A DNA stretch of 64,000 nt from Melampsora larici-populina 98AG31 (taxonomy: Eukaryota > Basidiomycota > Pucciniomycetes > Pucciniales > Melampsoraceae). The stretch covers positions 822,332-886,331 of the forward strand of contig NW_006768789.1 of the NCBI RefSeq assembly GCF_000204055.1, in the 5' to 3' direction. Position numbers and translations under genes: made by a program. Positions within the stretch are counted from its first letter, which is position 1. Each line of letters begins with the position of its first letter. Below are positions 1 to 11,358 of the stretch, piece by piece. Below the pieces are notes generated by a model. It searched no databases and was not told the origin of the DNA. It saw only the letters and a program-made list of their open reading frames with translations.

Positions 1-711
1 CTTGACTGCATCGCGCAAGAAAAAGACTGGAGTGTTGTTGAATACCTAAATAGTAACCAAAGCATAAGACGTTTACGCTTAGGCGCCGAGACTTGCGCCG
101 GAAGAAACCAAAACCAAAGATTCAAGCATGAGACAAACCCAATCCCAGATACCTTCTTCAGTTTTGATCTTGATTGAAAATCCACGAGGGTCTCTAGCAG
201 TGTCGGGAGAGCCACGTTCACCCCCCACAGTGGAGAACCGGGCTACCACAGGGCTTTGTTTTCCAACCTTGTTGAATATAGCGGCGCAGCAGATATCAGA
301 GATATCGTGAGTAATCTCTAGGTAGCCCAACGCACCCGAACCTTTAGCGTGAACACTTCGGTTGTCAAAATAAAGTGGACAGTTGGTTGCATTAGCCTTC
401 ACGATCAATACGAAAAACAAAAGAAGTTATCTTACACTCGCTCAGGTATTCTCTCTCGATGAAAGCTTTGTAATAAGTCTATGTGATGGTAATCTTGGAG
501 TAGCAGAGGTCCATTTCTTCCGACTCTTTGAACTTCATATGGTTCTGGATATGGATGTCTACGGTGGATGCAAGATTTATGGAGTCAGTATCAAGACAAA
601 GAATTACAATCGATCCTCGAAAGGTGAAAATGGGCGAAGGCGGAAAACTAACCCGCCAGAGGTAGTATAAACACCCTCATCGGTGGTTTCATAAACAGCT
701 TTAGCAGGCAT
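1..711 (-). CDS. Catalase, N-terminal part (gene continues beyond left edge)
   Basis: Heme catalase decomposing hydrogen peroxide. Four exons read on the minus strand: 711-653, 558-436, 355-139 and 45-1 (open at the edge). Junction phases all agree and donors are GTTAGT, GTAAGA and GTTTGT. The product shows family landmarks in order: a segment reading [20 protein letters not shown], then [13 protein letters not shown] with the catalytic His, [20 protein letters not shown], and [10 protein letters not shown] with the catalytic Asn. The start ATG at 711 precedes a short N-terminus of the usual catalase length. No break is visible, so this is probably a live gene whose C-terminal two thirds lie outside the window. 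A TATA-like ATATAA lies about 45 bases upstream of the ATG on the minus strand. Family assignment is firm; exon 1 is the least constrained part. Confidence 0.93.
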
Positions 712-1697
712 GATGAGATCTATGATCGGTTTGATTGGATTTTGCATCAACCTATTATATAAGAAGTAATGTACTCTCTATGATTGGTCAGGAGAACGAG
801 ATGAGAGGTGAGTGGTGGAGAAAACGCTATTCGTCTAGGTTAGTCAGTTCTTATATAATAGCAGTTTCTTTTGTGAACCTCAAAAGGTAATCAGCATTTC
901 ACCTTGCGTCATTGAGTGACAGTGTGCCTGATGAGATATGACGTCATTGAATGATGGATTGACTGCTTATGTGAATGATGATCAACACACCACTTCATTC
1001 ACTCATTCATTCATTCATTCATCTTTGATGACTCATTTAACCGCCAACAGTCATTTTCATCTCTTTATTTACTCAAGCCCCCTTCATCGCAAACATTTCA
1101 TACAAACTCATCATAACTATCTCTGGCCATCGGAGCTTTGAAGTAGCATATATGTAAACGCGTACGGGATTATATATGTGAGAATCGAGTGACCAGTCTC
1201 TTATAATCATTTTCATATGAGCTCTATAGATTCTATGGCTTCAACAATCACATAGACCAGTGTACCGTGAGCAGCCCAACGCGAGACCGATCAGGTTCAT
1301 CAACGGACTGTATCATCTGTTGATGACCACAAAGTTCAATCGTAAAAGTGATCAAGTGAGCTCATGGATGTTCCAGTTGTTATCCCCAAAATATGAAGCA
1401 TACTAGATGTGACAGAAGTCATCATGGGCCAAATGTGTCGTCTTGAATTGCTTGTATTCTATTGTGACAAACCGCCCCAAGGCCTTAAAGTACACTACAT
1501 CAAGAAATCCGATTGACGTTTCTTCAAGGGGACGGTGATGCATACCACTAACGCCCTTCCTCTACTGAGCGAGATATCGAGAAGGCAATAGGAAAGTGCT
1601 CTTTCCATATGTAAGGGCATGGCCAACCCACTTATACTGTTTTCGCCAAGCAGCGGGACAAACGGGAGTGAGAGAGCCGCTAAAAATACTTGATCAT
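712..1697. other. Intergenic: catalase promoter side and roadblock 3' side
   Basis: No gene recognised. It holds a TTCA microsatellite at about 994-1022, and a pair of 16-base inverted sequences of the form CTATTATATAAG / CTTATATAATAG at about 753-768 and 847-862, roughly 80 bases apart, which may be a tiny foldback element or the catalase TATA region. Confidence 0.5.
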
Positions 1698-2423
1698 TTA
1701 TTTGTTTGGGTCTTGTACAACCACAAGTATGAAATTTGAGTCTAGAGCGTGAAATGATTGCAAAAGGATATCAACATGTGATCTTTAGGAGTTAGTAAGG
1801 AAACAAAGGGAGGGTTCTGACCAGGGGTAATGAGAAGTTCATGTAAGCGAGTCCGGATGCGTAAAAATCTTAATTGATCCTGATTTGTTCGTTGGAAGGA
1901 TTTGAATGACATTAACAGATCGACTCAAGAGTCGTTCAGAACAATATTAGCAACATAGAGTCTTGACTGACATCCACTTCCATCCCTTCAATTGATTTGC
2001 CCATAGCCTCGACCATTTTCCTAGCTTCCGAGGCATACCGCCTTAGGACGACCAATCCATCTGAACCTTGTAAGATCGGTCCAGCTGATCGAATCACAAC
2101 ACCTTCCTTATTCAAAATGATCACCGCTCGTACATTCTTATGTTGAGAGAGACGTTGAATTGTGGCTTCGACCTCAGGTGGAGCTGGGACCGAAGCTGAT
2201 GACTGATTGATGGTCTGATTTGGTGCTGAAGAAGAAGTGTTACTAGTTGAGCTACCCGGAGGAAGAAGTGTGTGTGATTGATTTGAGGTAGGAGGAGCTT
2301 GATGAGTTGAAGTCTGACTGTTATCAAATTTGCAAAGGTTATTCAGAATGAAAACAAAATCAGTTCAAAGCTCTTTGAATAAAGTCGTAAGACTTTCATG
2401 TTCGGAATAGAATAGCTGACCAT
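1698..2423 (-). CDS. Roadblock/LC7-type dynein light chain
   Basis: Small dynein-associated light chain of the roadblock/LC7 fold, expected in the cytoplasmic dynein motor complex. Minus-strand exons: 2313-1972, 1879-1822 and 1741-1698, with a possible single-codon first exon ATG at 2423-2421. All phases fit. The core reads EATIQRLSQHKNV, then VIILNKEGVVIRS, then DQLRFLRIRTRLHELLITP, ending in ILVVVQDPNK, which follows animal and fungal roadblock proteins from start to stop. The product is about 149 residues, longer than the usual 96-110 because of a Ser/Thr/Pro/Gln-rich N-terminal extension of about 60 residues. The first exon is the weak point: an in-frame alternative start could lie inside the extension. 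The last intron (1821-1742) restores the canonical C-terminus; reading through it gives an unrelated tail. Confidence 0.85.
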
Positions 2424-2606
2424 GTTGATTTCGGGTGGTGGGGGGCTTATATCGAACTTCACGCTTGGTGATCGCAACTTAGATGGAGCCCGAGGGTTGG
2501 CTAGATTGGTTTTAAGGTCGGTATGGAAGATAGCGACGCGGTCCAGGCAGGTCCAGCCTTTGATATTTCTGGCGTTCATATGGTGAATTTGGCGAAAACT
2601 AGAAAA

Positions 2607-2688
2607 TCCGAGTTCGTATATCGGCTAGTATGGCCGCCTCTCATCCCGGTGTGCGCGGTAGAGACGGGTTCGACTCCCGTACTCGGAA
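2607..2688 (+). tRNA. tRNA-Glu (anticodon CTC) with 10-nt intron
   Basis: Acceptor stem 2607-2613 pairs perfectly with 2681-2687, followed by discriminator A at 2688. The T arm is ACGGG-TTCGACT-CCCGT (2664-2680). The anticodon stem 2633-2637 pairs with 2655-2659 (one G-U). Loop bases 2638-2643 read CTCTCA, giving anticodon CTC at 2640-2642. Bases 2644-2653 are a 10-base insertion at the canonical 37/38 intron site, so the mature tRNA is 72 nt. The D arm is short but has the GG of the D loop. Confidence 0.9.
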
Positions 2689-2693
2689 TTGAC

Positions 2694-2697
2694 TTTT
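2694..2697 (+). terminator. RNA polymerase III T-run
   Basis: TTTT six bases after the tRNA discriminator base, the expected pol III termination signal for the tRNA-Glu gene. Confidence 0.7.
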
Positions 2698-3600
2698 GCA
2701 TCTCGCGACGTTTGTGTCGATCAGCCTGCAAATCCGTGTCGCTCTACGGTGTTGGCCTTGGGGCACAAGTGAGCGGGCTGATGACGTATTCTTTTGCCGC
2801 TTCGAAGTCCCGTCACCATGTTCACCTAGAAATTGAAGATTTGCCAGAACACTAAAGATTAATTGCGACGTTCAGTATATGTATGGGCGAGAGGATACAA
2901 ACGCCCTCATAGGCTTGATCACTGAGGCAATTCGAGATGGAATGAGATGATCCACGCGTAACACTGATACACCATCTTACACCATAGCTTCGTCGTCCAT
3001 CAACGAAGCCGCTCTTAGTGCGGTTTGCTTGAGCCCGTCCTGTTGTACAGAGAGCTAGCTTGCCTCCTGGGCTCGGTCGTGACCACTGAGGCTTCATGTC
3101 GTGGGTTGCCTGATGGAGGTTGCGCCTGGCGTCGAGTCCCGGATAAAATAACCAAGGTTACTATTGCTGCTGTCTAAGATCATGTGTGGCGCTGATAACA
3201 AGAACGTTATGTCTTCAGAGCGTGACGACTTCCGAACCTCGGGCTCATGCAATCGAAATATATGGAAGTCCTTATATTGGCGTGCGGTTGAAGGGTATCG
3301 AGTGCTGTCGAGAGAGGAAAGGTTTCCATCAAACATATAAGACGCTCTGTAGCAACAATTCCTTTCGGCAGTGGACACAATAATCATTATTTTTCTGAAC
3401 CTTTGCGAGATCTTCGTAAATAATATTTCAAGCCTAGAATCGGCGCTCGATAATCAACTACACAATTGTCACTTTGACTAATCCAATCCTCTGCGCTAAT
3501 AAACTTCTAATCATTCCGAAATATAAGACTCCTCCATCTCCAGCTTCGGCAGAACGAGGATCACATTAAAACCCACAAATTAATTGACGAGAAAAGTTCG
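2698..3600. other. Intergenic, nothing recognised
   Basis: Short open frames on both strands here show no family motif and no consistent exon chain. The last 100 bases are the likely promoter and 5' UTR of the secreted-protein gene that begins at 3601. Confidence 0.5.
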
Positions 3601-4659
3601 ATGATGTACTTCCAAAGCAATCAAATCTGGAGCATCCTCCTTCTTACAAGCATTTTAGGTACGTTCATTCTATTCCCTATCCTTCCCTATCACAATATGT
3701 TTCGTGTGTGAATGACTCGATCCACTTCTGGCTTCTTCGGTTCGACGTAGGGCTGGCCCTGGAAGCAAAGAGCGTACCAAAGCCAAGCTCACAAGACAAC
3801 ACGGGCGTATGTTTCTTGGTGGGACAATCGTCTTTACCATCGGATGTGGTTGTAAACAAAGAGTTGGCAAAATCATGCATAGCAGGTTCTGTAAGTCAAA
3901 ATGATAAAATATGTGATGCAAGCATTTACGGATCATAACTCAATTTGTTGGTTGCCAGTCGGCTTTCCCTGATGAAAAAACACTTAAAAAACTTCCGGAT
4001 ATACTTTTTAAAAGCGTTAAATTCGTCAGTTTCCATCCCTTTTTATTTCTTCACACTGACGCGCTACAACAACAATTTAATTTCCGTAATTGACATCATC
4101 TTCGGGTCTAAAAACACCTTTTTTCTTGTGTGTTCTAAAGAGTGATATCTCCTACAAGAAAAGGAAATCTGGTGCTTCCGCAGTTCGATTTGCTATAGAC
4201 ACATTTGGAAAGAAGAGCAAAGCAGAGTTGGAAACGGCGCTCCAGGTCTATGGTGCGATCAATGCAGGACTCAGAAGTATTGGAGATGGAGCCGCGAAGA
4301 AGGTCTTGGGCGAGTTGAAAGGGTGAATACATACTGATATCTCCAGAGAACGTTTCTGGGTGAACTGACAACTCTGCCACACCTACACTACCCTGCATAC
4401 CTGGGGTATCAGTGTAAATTTTTTTCTCCAGATGCTGATAGGTGTTCAGGACAAGAATGCAGCTGTTGTGAAGCGTAATCAGGCAAAGGTGCTTTTGAAT
4501 CGGTTGAATCCCTGATACCCCAATTCTAAATACTAGAGTCGCTAATTGACATTTTGTATGACTGCGTTATGCGTGACACAGACCCAGAAGAACTGTTACA
4601 AATGCACGCCTCAAGATAAAAAGGATGTGGACAACCTCGCAAGTAGTGTTGCCAAGTAA
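3601..4659 (+). CDS. Small secreted cysteine-containing protein (candidate rust-specific)
   Basis: Six exons join in phase: 3601-3658, 3751-3890, 3959-4024, 4141-4302, 4432-4488 and 4582-4659, giving about 186 residues. The N-terminus has a polar start then WSILLLTSILGLALEA, a convincing signal peptide with a likely cut near residue 25. The mature part is lysine-rich with few cysteines: GVCFLV and KSCIAG near the N-terminus and NCYKCTP near the C-terminus. The last exon reads TQKNCYKCTPQDKKDVDNLA. No catalytic motif is visible. Small secreted proteins of this kind are common in rust genomes and some are host-interaction candidates, but function here is unknown. Weakest junction: the exon 4 donor (GTCTTG at 4303); without it the ORF stops at 4326 after a plausible helical end. 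Confidence 0.65.
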
Positions 4660-5323
4660 TGTAGGGTGCTATCACTGTTATTCGCTTCCAACTTTCCCCT
4701 GACCTAAATCTTTCTTCTTTTGCGTAGCATAAGAGATTTTTCCAACGAGACAGCCTTTGAAAACCTTTGTATCACACCGTCGATACGATCAGTGTCCTCG
4801 ACTTGGCATTTTCCTTGTGTAAATGGACTTTTTGCCCACTTTCTGATCACCCCTGATTCGAAATAATTGTTGAATGTATTTTCATCTTTGCGAACTTTGA
4901 TCTTTCCCTTGATGTCTCTTCTTAACTTGGAATAAGCTTCATAGTTGGATTGTAATTACCCTATATGGACTGGAATCTATGGGTGGAATCTTAATAACAG
5001 CAGAAACTCCCTTCCTACATATCAGAACTTCAGTTCAAACCCCCAAAGCACCGGGAAGAATATTTCAGGGCCATAGCCTCATTCAAGAATGACCTACAAC
5101 CGTATACCTCGGAGTGGAGGAGGTATTTCCGCAAATTGCGAGATTTGCTTAGCAAGACTATGGAAAAAGCAAAAAAGAGAGTAGGAAATCAGAAATGTTA
5201 ACATACAGCAAGGTATATGCATGTATTCAATTTCATTGAGGTTGTCGAGTATTGGAGCCAACCCTCTATCAAATTGGAGAGAGATCTGAGGCACAACTCT
5301 AAAACCTATAGTATAACTCTGAT
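4660..5323. other. Intergenic, nothing recognised
   Basis: 3' flank of the secreted-protein gene up to the left end of the hAT transposon. No coding or RNA signal supported. Confidence 0.5.
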
Positions 5324-5324
5324 C
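5317..5324. repeat. Left target-site duplication of hAT element
   Basis: CTCTGATC, repeated at 10023-10030 directly after the right terminus. Seven bases are unambiguous; the eighth (C) may instead be the first base of the element. Confidence 0.85.
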
Positions 5325-5329
5325 AACAC

Positions 5330-5575
5330 CACCGGCGCTCCGCCCGAGATAGCGCGGGTGGTGCGGTAGCGGAGCGCACGCACCGCCCGCGCTAGGCCCT
5401 TTTTCACATAGTGGTTTTTCGCCCGCACTATAGCTAGGGTCAAACCCTAAGACATATAGCGGTTTTCGCCCGCGCACCGTATAGCGAATTTTCGCAGTGC
5501 TACATGTCGCCCTAGTGCCTTAGAGCGCATAGCGACAGGGCGCCCTAGAGCGCCACATAGCGCCCCAAAACACCC
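5330..5575. repeat. Left subterminal repeat block of hAT element
   Basis: Dense runs of ATAGCG, GCGCCCTAG and GCCCGC in direct and inverted orientation; counterpart of the block at 9865-10015. Likely transposase-binding region by analogy with other hAT elements. Confidence 0.7.
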
Positions 5576-5662
5576 CCTCGTACCAATAGCAACCATTGAG
5601 TTGACCTATTGTACTACACCACCACACCCTCTGCCCTCTCACCACCTCTCCTCTCTAAACAT

Positions 5663-5785
5663 ATATCAACTATTCGAAGGAACCACTCCGACCCACTACA
5701 CCACCTCAACATCGCCGAGTAGCAATATCAACTATTCGAAGGAACCACTCCGACCCAGTACACCATCTCAACATCGCCGAGTAGC
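5663..5785 (+). repeat. Tandem duplication, about 62-bp unit x2
   Basis: Two near-identical copies (5663-5723 and 5725-5785) beginning ATATCAACTATTCGAAGG and ending CATCGCCGAGTAG, upstream of the transposase promoter. Confidence 0.9.
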
Positions 5786-5871
5786 CTCAAACAACATCCT
5801 CCAAGGATGCTACTGACTCCTTGGCGATTCGAGCTACTGATTCCATGGCGATTGGATCCAGCGGTTCGACC

Positions 5872-5879
5872 TATAAAAG
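5872..5879 (+). promoter_or_regulatory. TATA box of hAT transposase
   Basis: TATAAAAG about 160 bases upstream of the first ATG of the transposase reading frame (6036), a canonical TATA box in an otherwise GC-rich stretch. Confidence 0.6.
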
Positions 5880-6035
5880 GTCATTCGATTTGCGGTGAGT
5901 CAAGAGTTCCCCCACCGCTTATTCATCAGCGTTCCTTTCCTTTCCTTTCCACTTGCAGTCTCAGTATCTTTTACTTAATACTTTCTCCTTTTCCAAATAG
6001 TATCTTTTTCAAGAAAATCGCAAGTCCTTGTTATC

Positions 6036-9000
6036 ATGAGCCCTGCCGCCGACTCCAGAAGCTATACCCAAACCACAATCCAACTTGATCCTCCTGATAC
6101 CCTAGCTTCATCTTCTGCCACTTCGACTTGATCGCTTCGAGTACGGAGCCCAGTCCGACCTCGTCCTGGCTTTGTTGCCCAATCATCCGACTCGCGTCGA
6201 GCCCTTCAACTACCTAGTGTTGACGAAGATGTTTCGATTCCAACTGACGATGTAAGTGAATTTGAAACCGAGGATGATCAATCAGACGCCACCTCAATCT
6301 CAAGACTCTCAGAGACGGCTTCACTTTGAACTTTGCATATCAAGAAAAAGTCACTCAAGCCAATCAAACGTGCTATTGGCAAAGGAAAGCGCAAAGGATC
6401 GGGGTCTCGTAATGTTTCAAATTCATCACAGCAACGTCTAGCACCTGTCAAGAAGAAGAAGAAGCGAACCACGACCAAGGCCACTGATAATGTACTCGAG
6501 GTAGGTCATTGATCCATTTCAATCGATGTCTTCTATTTTCATTCTATCTATTCACTTCATCTCTCCAATCCTATCTTCCGTAAATTCTATTGCCATCTAA
6601 TTGACCTCTCCTTTGAATTACTAGGACTACGAAGTTCCTGAAGGTTTGGATGTTCATCAAGACTCCGATATCGAAGTTGTTGAGACGCCTGGAGTTCGTC
6701 GTGCCCATCTTGGCCGGGTGAGCAAACTTTTGGATTACTATGACCCACCAATACACATCAAAGGCAAGGTATGTGTATCTTGTCTTTCATCTTGGACCTT
6801 GTCTCTCGCAACATGGTGAGGATGTGACTATCACTAATGTTATTGTTTCTCTCAGACTGGAGATAATCCACGTCTCTTTAGATGTAAATACTGCTGCGGA
6901 TATTTTACCAAAGGCCGGCGCAGCTACTACAACTTATACTCCCATCGCGATGGATCCAAGGATCGACCTTCATGCCCCAGAAGACACCTCGCGATCAGAG
7001 AAGGTCAAGAACTCCCTCGCAGCTGGAGACAACAGCAGGATGACATCGCCCGTGTCGCCAATACACACCCCAGATCCACTCTTGATTCTTTCTTATCACA
7101 ATCGACCTTCAGTGTTGAGCTTCTCAACACTGTACTGGTCATCTGGATCCTTCGCCATGGGCTACCGTTTGCCCGATTCAATGACCCTCCTCTTCGAGCA
7201 GCATTCAAGTTATCTAATCAAACTGCCACGGTGAGAGGTACCACCTGGGCGTCTGAGACTGCCAAAGGTATTTACAAGGAGCTGTCCTCTTCAGTCATTG
7301 AAACGATCAAGGTATGTTATCTTTTATTTCTATGATCAGTCTCAAACATCAGTTATTGTACTGTATTGTAAACTTACTATCATATTCACTTTCCACATCA
7401 TCTTTTCATAGTCGAATCAGAGCAAATTTTGTTTACTTTATGATGTTTGGACCACCAAGGGTGGACGAAAGGCGTTTGTAGGAGTCTCAGCCACCTACAT
7501 CGATGATGACTGGAAATATCAAACTCAGCACCTGACCCTGAAGCTGGTGGCCTGGCATCATGCTGGTCGATTGCTCGCCCAGCCAGTTGGCAGGTTTTTA
7601 ATTTCAAATGGTTTACATCACAAGATAAGTGGTTTTTATCTTTCTCAATTTATTATTTCTTTATATCTTCCCCATTTGAGCTAACATCAACAATTGTCTT
7701 ACATGTTAGCTCAAACTACGGACTCAGGAAGTTCAAATAACACGATGGCTCACGAGTTATTGGCCATGTTTAATGATTGCGAGGATCCGGTCGAATGGGA
7801 CTCGACGGAAAATCAGGTGAAGTGTTACACACACAAGATCGGACTTGTGGTCAAAGCGGGCCTCAAATCTCTAGGCCTCAGTGCAGGTCACATCAAGCCA
7901 ACAACCCAGCCAGGCGTGACGTTACCCACACCCATAGTGACACTGAATGATGGTCAAGATGAAATCAATTTTGATTCTTCCAAAGACAATATGGACGACA
8001 ATGAGTCTATCCAAGGCGTCCGAGTGGGCCACATTCTTGATGACAACCTGTCAGACTGTGGCTTGGATCAAGATGAAGACCTATCCCTTGCTAATGTAGC
8101 TCGAGCTGTTCGAAAAGTATGTTTTGTTCTTTTACTTGTTTTCATTTGCTTGTTGATTGATTAAACGTGTTTTGATCATTATTTTGATTTGCTTTCAATG
8201 GGGTTAGGCCAAGCTATTCAACTCACTATGTACCCGAAGTTCAGCACGACGCCAGGAGTTCTTGGCTAAGGCCAAACAGTTGGATTATACCGGGCGCTCA
8301 CCTATCTCTGGGTGGGGAATACGTTGGAACGTCGATGTGGATTATCTCAAACGCCTGAGCGATGCGCGCGATGTAAGTACCAGTGTGACCGTTGATTTAC
8401 TATATTCCTTCCATTGACTATGACCTTTCGATCTATAGGTCATAGATGCTATACTCCTCAGTGATCACAAGACTCGATACTACCAAAGTATCTTTATAAC
8501 GCCTGAGGAATGGGATTTGATCGAGATATTGGTGAAGATACTTCAGGTTGGTACTTTAGGTTATTTTTTGTATCATCGTGATGTGTTAGATATCTTTTCC
8601 TTTGTCAATTCATTTGCTTACTCTGTTTCCTTCCTCAGGTATTTCTGTATGCCACCAAACAAATGGAGGGCAATTCAGCAACTGGCTGTGTCCTACTTGC
8701 AGAATACTCGCGGATGATCCATGATGTCGAAGTGCTTGAGAGTCAGTCGGACGACATCGAGTTGAAGAACATGCTGAAGGTCATGATCACTAAGCTTGAG
8801 GGTTATCAAGCCGAGGCAGTTGCCTCCAATGTGGTTGTGTTATCAACCATCATGAATCCCCGATTCCGCCTACGATTCTTTGATATTAACTACCCCGATG
8901 ATGTTGTTCGAGCGAAAAGTCTAATCAGGGATGCCTTTGAAGAGGCATTAGAACAATGGCCAGCTGATCCGGTCACTCCAGCATCAGATGCTATTCCCCC

Positions 9001-9523
9001 AACCAAAACACCTTCCCCTTTGGCCTCGCCACTTCCCACCTGTTCAGCGTACGATGTATTTACCACTCAAGTCAACTCTCAGTCGGCAGCCGACAGACGC
9101 CGAGCCAAATATGTAGATTACATCGAAGGAGCTCACTTGATGGTCACAGGACAGGACGAGCTCGACTGGTGGAAGGTGAGATTGGTTTTTGTGCTCGAAT
9201 TCACCTGTGTTGCCATATGCCAGTTCTAATACTTTGGTTTTACTTATAACTTATAGGAACATGAAAAGGATTTTCCAGTCCTTGCGTCGATTGCTCGCAA
9301 TTATCTCGCATTGTCTGGCACAACTTGCCCCTGTGAGCGAACGTTCTCATCAGCGGCTGATATTGCTGTGCCCAGTCGTGCGTCCCTAACCGCAAAGATG
9401 ATTAGTAAGCTTGTCGGTGTGCGCGAGTGGTTGAAGAGCTCAGTCACCCTATCCGGCAAATATGCAGATGCTTGGGCCTACGTGCAAGCTTATCAAGGTC
9501 AGCAGGCCAAGGGTAAAAAGTAG
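6036..9523 (+). pseudogene. hAT transposase with two in-frame TGA codons
   Basis: Nine exons join in phase: 6036-6500, 6625-6768, 6856-7311, 7412-7628, 7710-8116, 8208-8372, 8439-8546, 8639-9175 and 9257-9523 (about 921 codons). Exon 3 encodes a BED-type zinc finger (CKYC, then a downstream H and C). LLYDVWTTKGG, QTTDSGSSNNT and TCPCERTFSSA supply the acidic residues of the hAT catalytic core, and the last exon is the C-terminal dimerisation region. The N-terminal exon is basic (KKKKKR). In-frame stops at 6129-6131 and 6327-6329 both read TGA after a T where CGA (Arg) would fit; the frame stays coding-like on both sides. The rest is undamaged. A downstream start would keep the BED finger and core but lose the basic region, so partial activity cannot be excluded. 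Confidence 0.9.
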
Positions 9524-9864
9524 CCAAAATGGTGGCTCTGAAATCAATGAACTATGTTTTCTAAAGTTTCTCTTTTGATATTTGATTTTTACTCGATCAC
9601 CCCTCTGAAAAAGATGTCTCAATTGATCGATCATCCCCACTCTTCCGCTCAAAATGTTGCTTGAAAAAAAAATAAAAAAGTTGTTTTCTTTATTTCTTTA
9701 TTTCTTTATTCTTTTATAAAATTTCCTTGTCTATAATTGTTTGCTCTTGTTTACTCGCTCACCCCCACTCTGCCGCCGATAATGAAATACGTGTGTGTTT
9801 ACGGCTAAAACGAAAAAAACCGAGCTACTGCACTATTTTTCACTATCTTCCATCCAAAAATACC

Positions 9865-10015
9865 ATAGCGGAGCGGAGCGGTTTATTTATGCGCTCCGCT
9901 CTCTACTTACATAGCGCCTTAGAAAATATAGCGTAGCGATCGGCGATTTTTCATAGCGCCAAATCGCGCCACTATGAAAAATCACCGATATAGCGGTGCG
10001 GAGCGGTGCGGCGGT
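9865..10015. repeat. Right subterminal repeat block of hAT element
   Basis: Clusters of ATAGCGGAGCGG, GCGCTCCGCTC and TAGCGGTGCGG; mirrors the left block and ends in the terminal inverted repeat at 10012-10022. Confidence 0.7.
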
Positions 10016-10022
10016 GGTGTTG

Positions 10023-10030
10023 CTCTGATC
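10023..10030. repeat. Right target-site duplication of hAT element
   Basis: CTCTGATC, matching 5317-5324. Confidence 0.85.
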
Positions 10031-10794
10031 ATGAGCAATGGTAGAATGCGCTGGGCAACTTTGACCTGATATGAATACATATTTTGAACCCATTCTCTGA
10101 GAATATTTAGCTTATCTCATGACTGCATCAACTCCCCCACATCCCACCATATCTGCATGGTTTTTTTTGTCAATGAGTGCACATTGACTCCCTTTGTGCC
10201 CAAAAGGTATCTTGTGTCTACTCCTTGGCAAGCAAAAACTACGCCAACACAGACCTTCAAACTAAATAAAACATCCCTGCCATAAATCTTGATCATTTTA
10301 GAGGGCAAAACTTGAGATCATTGACAACAATTGTGACATTTGACTTTGGTCACCTTGTGTGTGATTTTTCTTAGGATAGAATATACATTGATGGTGATGC
10401 AAATTGTCTTGCAAAAAGTTGTACACCAAAAACTTGGTTTGGAGAGAGAGGTGGAAATAAATATGTAGATTGATAATCAGCATCTCAATAAGCCAAAACC
10501 ACTGTTCCTCGAGTCCAGGGCAGGGGTAATCTGCATCCCAGGACCCGGGAAAACACTTTGAAAATTGAGTGAGTGGTTATCTTGTTGTTTGTTTTGGTCC
10601 TATGTTATCTCCTTTATCTACGGATATGAAGGGATCTGGACTATCTTCAGACAAAAGATCACCTGCTCTTCCATCCTCTGGACAGGTAAATGCAAATTAT
10701 GATTCAGTTCCACAAGATTTGCCAACTAGCAAAATCTCAAGGGACTCCAGATAATCAAGTAACCTATTCAATGGAAGCAGACCATCAAGGGCTT
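10031..10794. other. Decayed, CpG-poor sequence
   Basis: No gene supported. From about 10500 onward CpG is nearly absent, matching the transporter pseudogene that follows. Confidence 0.5.
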
Positions 10795-11358
10795 CATTGC
10801 CCAAGCTGCAGCTCTCAATCATCTGTCTTTAATGAAACTATGCCATCCCATAGCATTGTTTTTCCAATGGCAGAATTTGTGCATTGGTTTTGAGCTGCAT
10901 CCAGCATGAAACACAAGTTTGAAAAAGTTGATCCCTGTGTGGTGCAATCCTGATGTGAAGATGGTGGCAGATTTCAATAAATCACTCACTGAGAAGGAAA
11001 ATGGGTTCTATTCTGAAGCTGTCAAATTGGTTTTTGCTTGTTCACAACTTTTGACAAGACAACCATGAAATGGGGAAAGCTCAGTGACCAGATTGGACGC
11101 AAGCCTGTCATAAGGTGTGTTTGCCTGGCGCTATATATCATGACCACCATCATATTTGAGTTCAGTCAAATCTTTGCACAGATGCTGTTAACCAGAGGCC
11201 TCAGTGGTATCCTCAATGGTGAAGCACCACTGCCCTTGCAAGTTGTTATACTTTGGCTGATTGTCTACTTATGTCCCCAGGAAACTCTGTGTGTGTGTTT
11301 TCTCAATGAAGCACTTGGAGTTGGAGAATCTGACACTTTGAATTTGGGATATGTCTAG
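10795..11358 (+). pseudogene. MFS transporter, 5' half (decayed)
   Basis: The first conserved piece reads LPKLQLSIICL, followed after stops and a frame change by a segment ending FPMAEFVHWF, like transmembrane helix 1 of fungal MFS drug/tetracycline-type transporters. A clear loop 2-3 signature follows, GKLSDQIGRKPVI, then a hydrophobic helix and LLTRGLSGILNG. Multiple stops and frame changes separate the pieces. The matching 3' half is at 15590-16012, beyond a Helitron insertion. The stretch is almost free of CpG (about five by eye in 10561-11880), consistent with long methylation-driven decay. Confidence 0.75.

Larger units (their letters stand above)
5324..10022 (+). mobile_element. Complete hAT-family DNA transposon (about 4.7 kb)
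   Basis: Termini are CAACACCACCG at the left and its reverse complement CGGTGGTGTTG at the right, flanked by a CTCTGAT(C) duplication at 5317-5324 and 10023-10030, the 7-8 bp duplication expected of hAT elements. Inside both ends are GC-rich subterminal blocks (about 5330-5570 and 9865-10015) full of short TAGCG/GCGCTA and GGAGCGG motifs in both orientations, as seen where hAT transposases bind. The element encodes one transposase (6036-9523). Ends and insertion duplication are intact, so the copy moved fairly recently, but its transposase has two nonsense codons. Confidence 0.9.

Noticed and set aside
1..420. Reading the catalase region as a pseudogene because the largest ORF has an odd N-terminus and tail
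   Set aside because: Correct splicing over four exons gives an undamaged catalase; the odd ends are translated introns.
10298..10483. Short AT-rich ORF after the hAT element
   Set aside because: No motif, low complexity, no exon partners.
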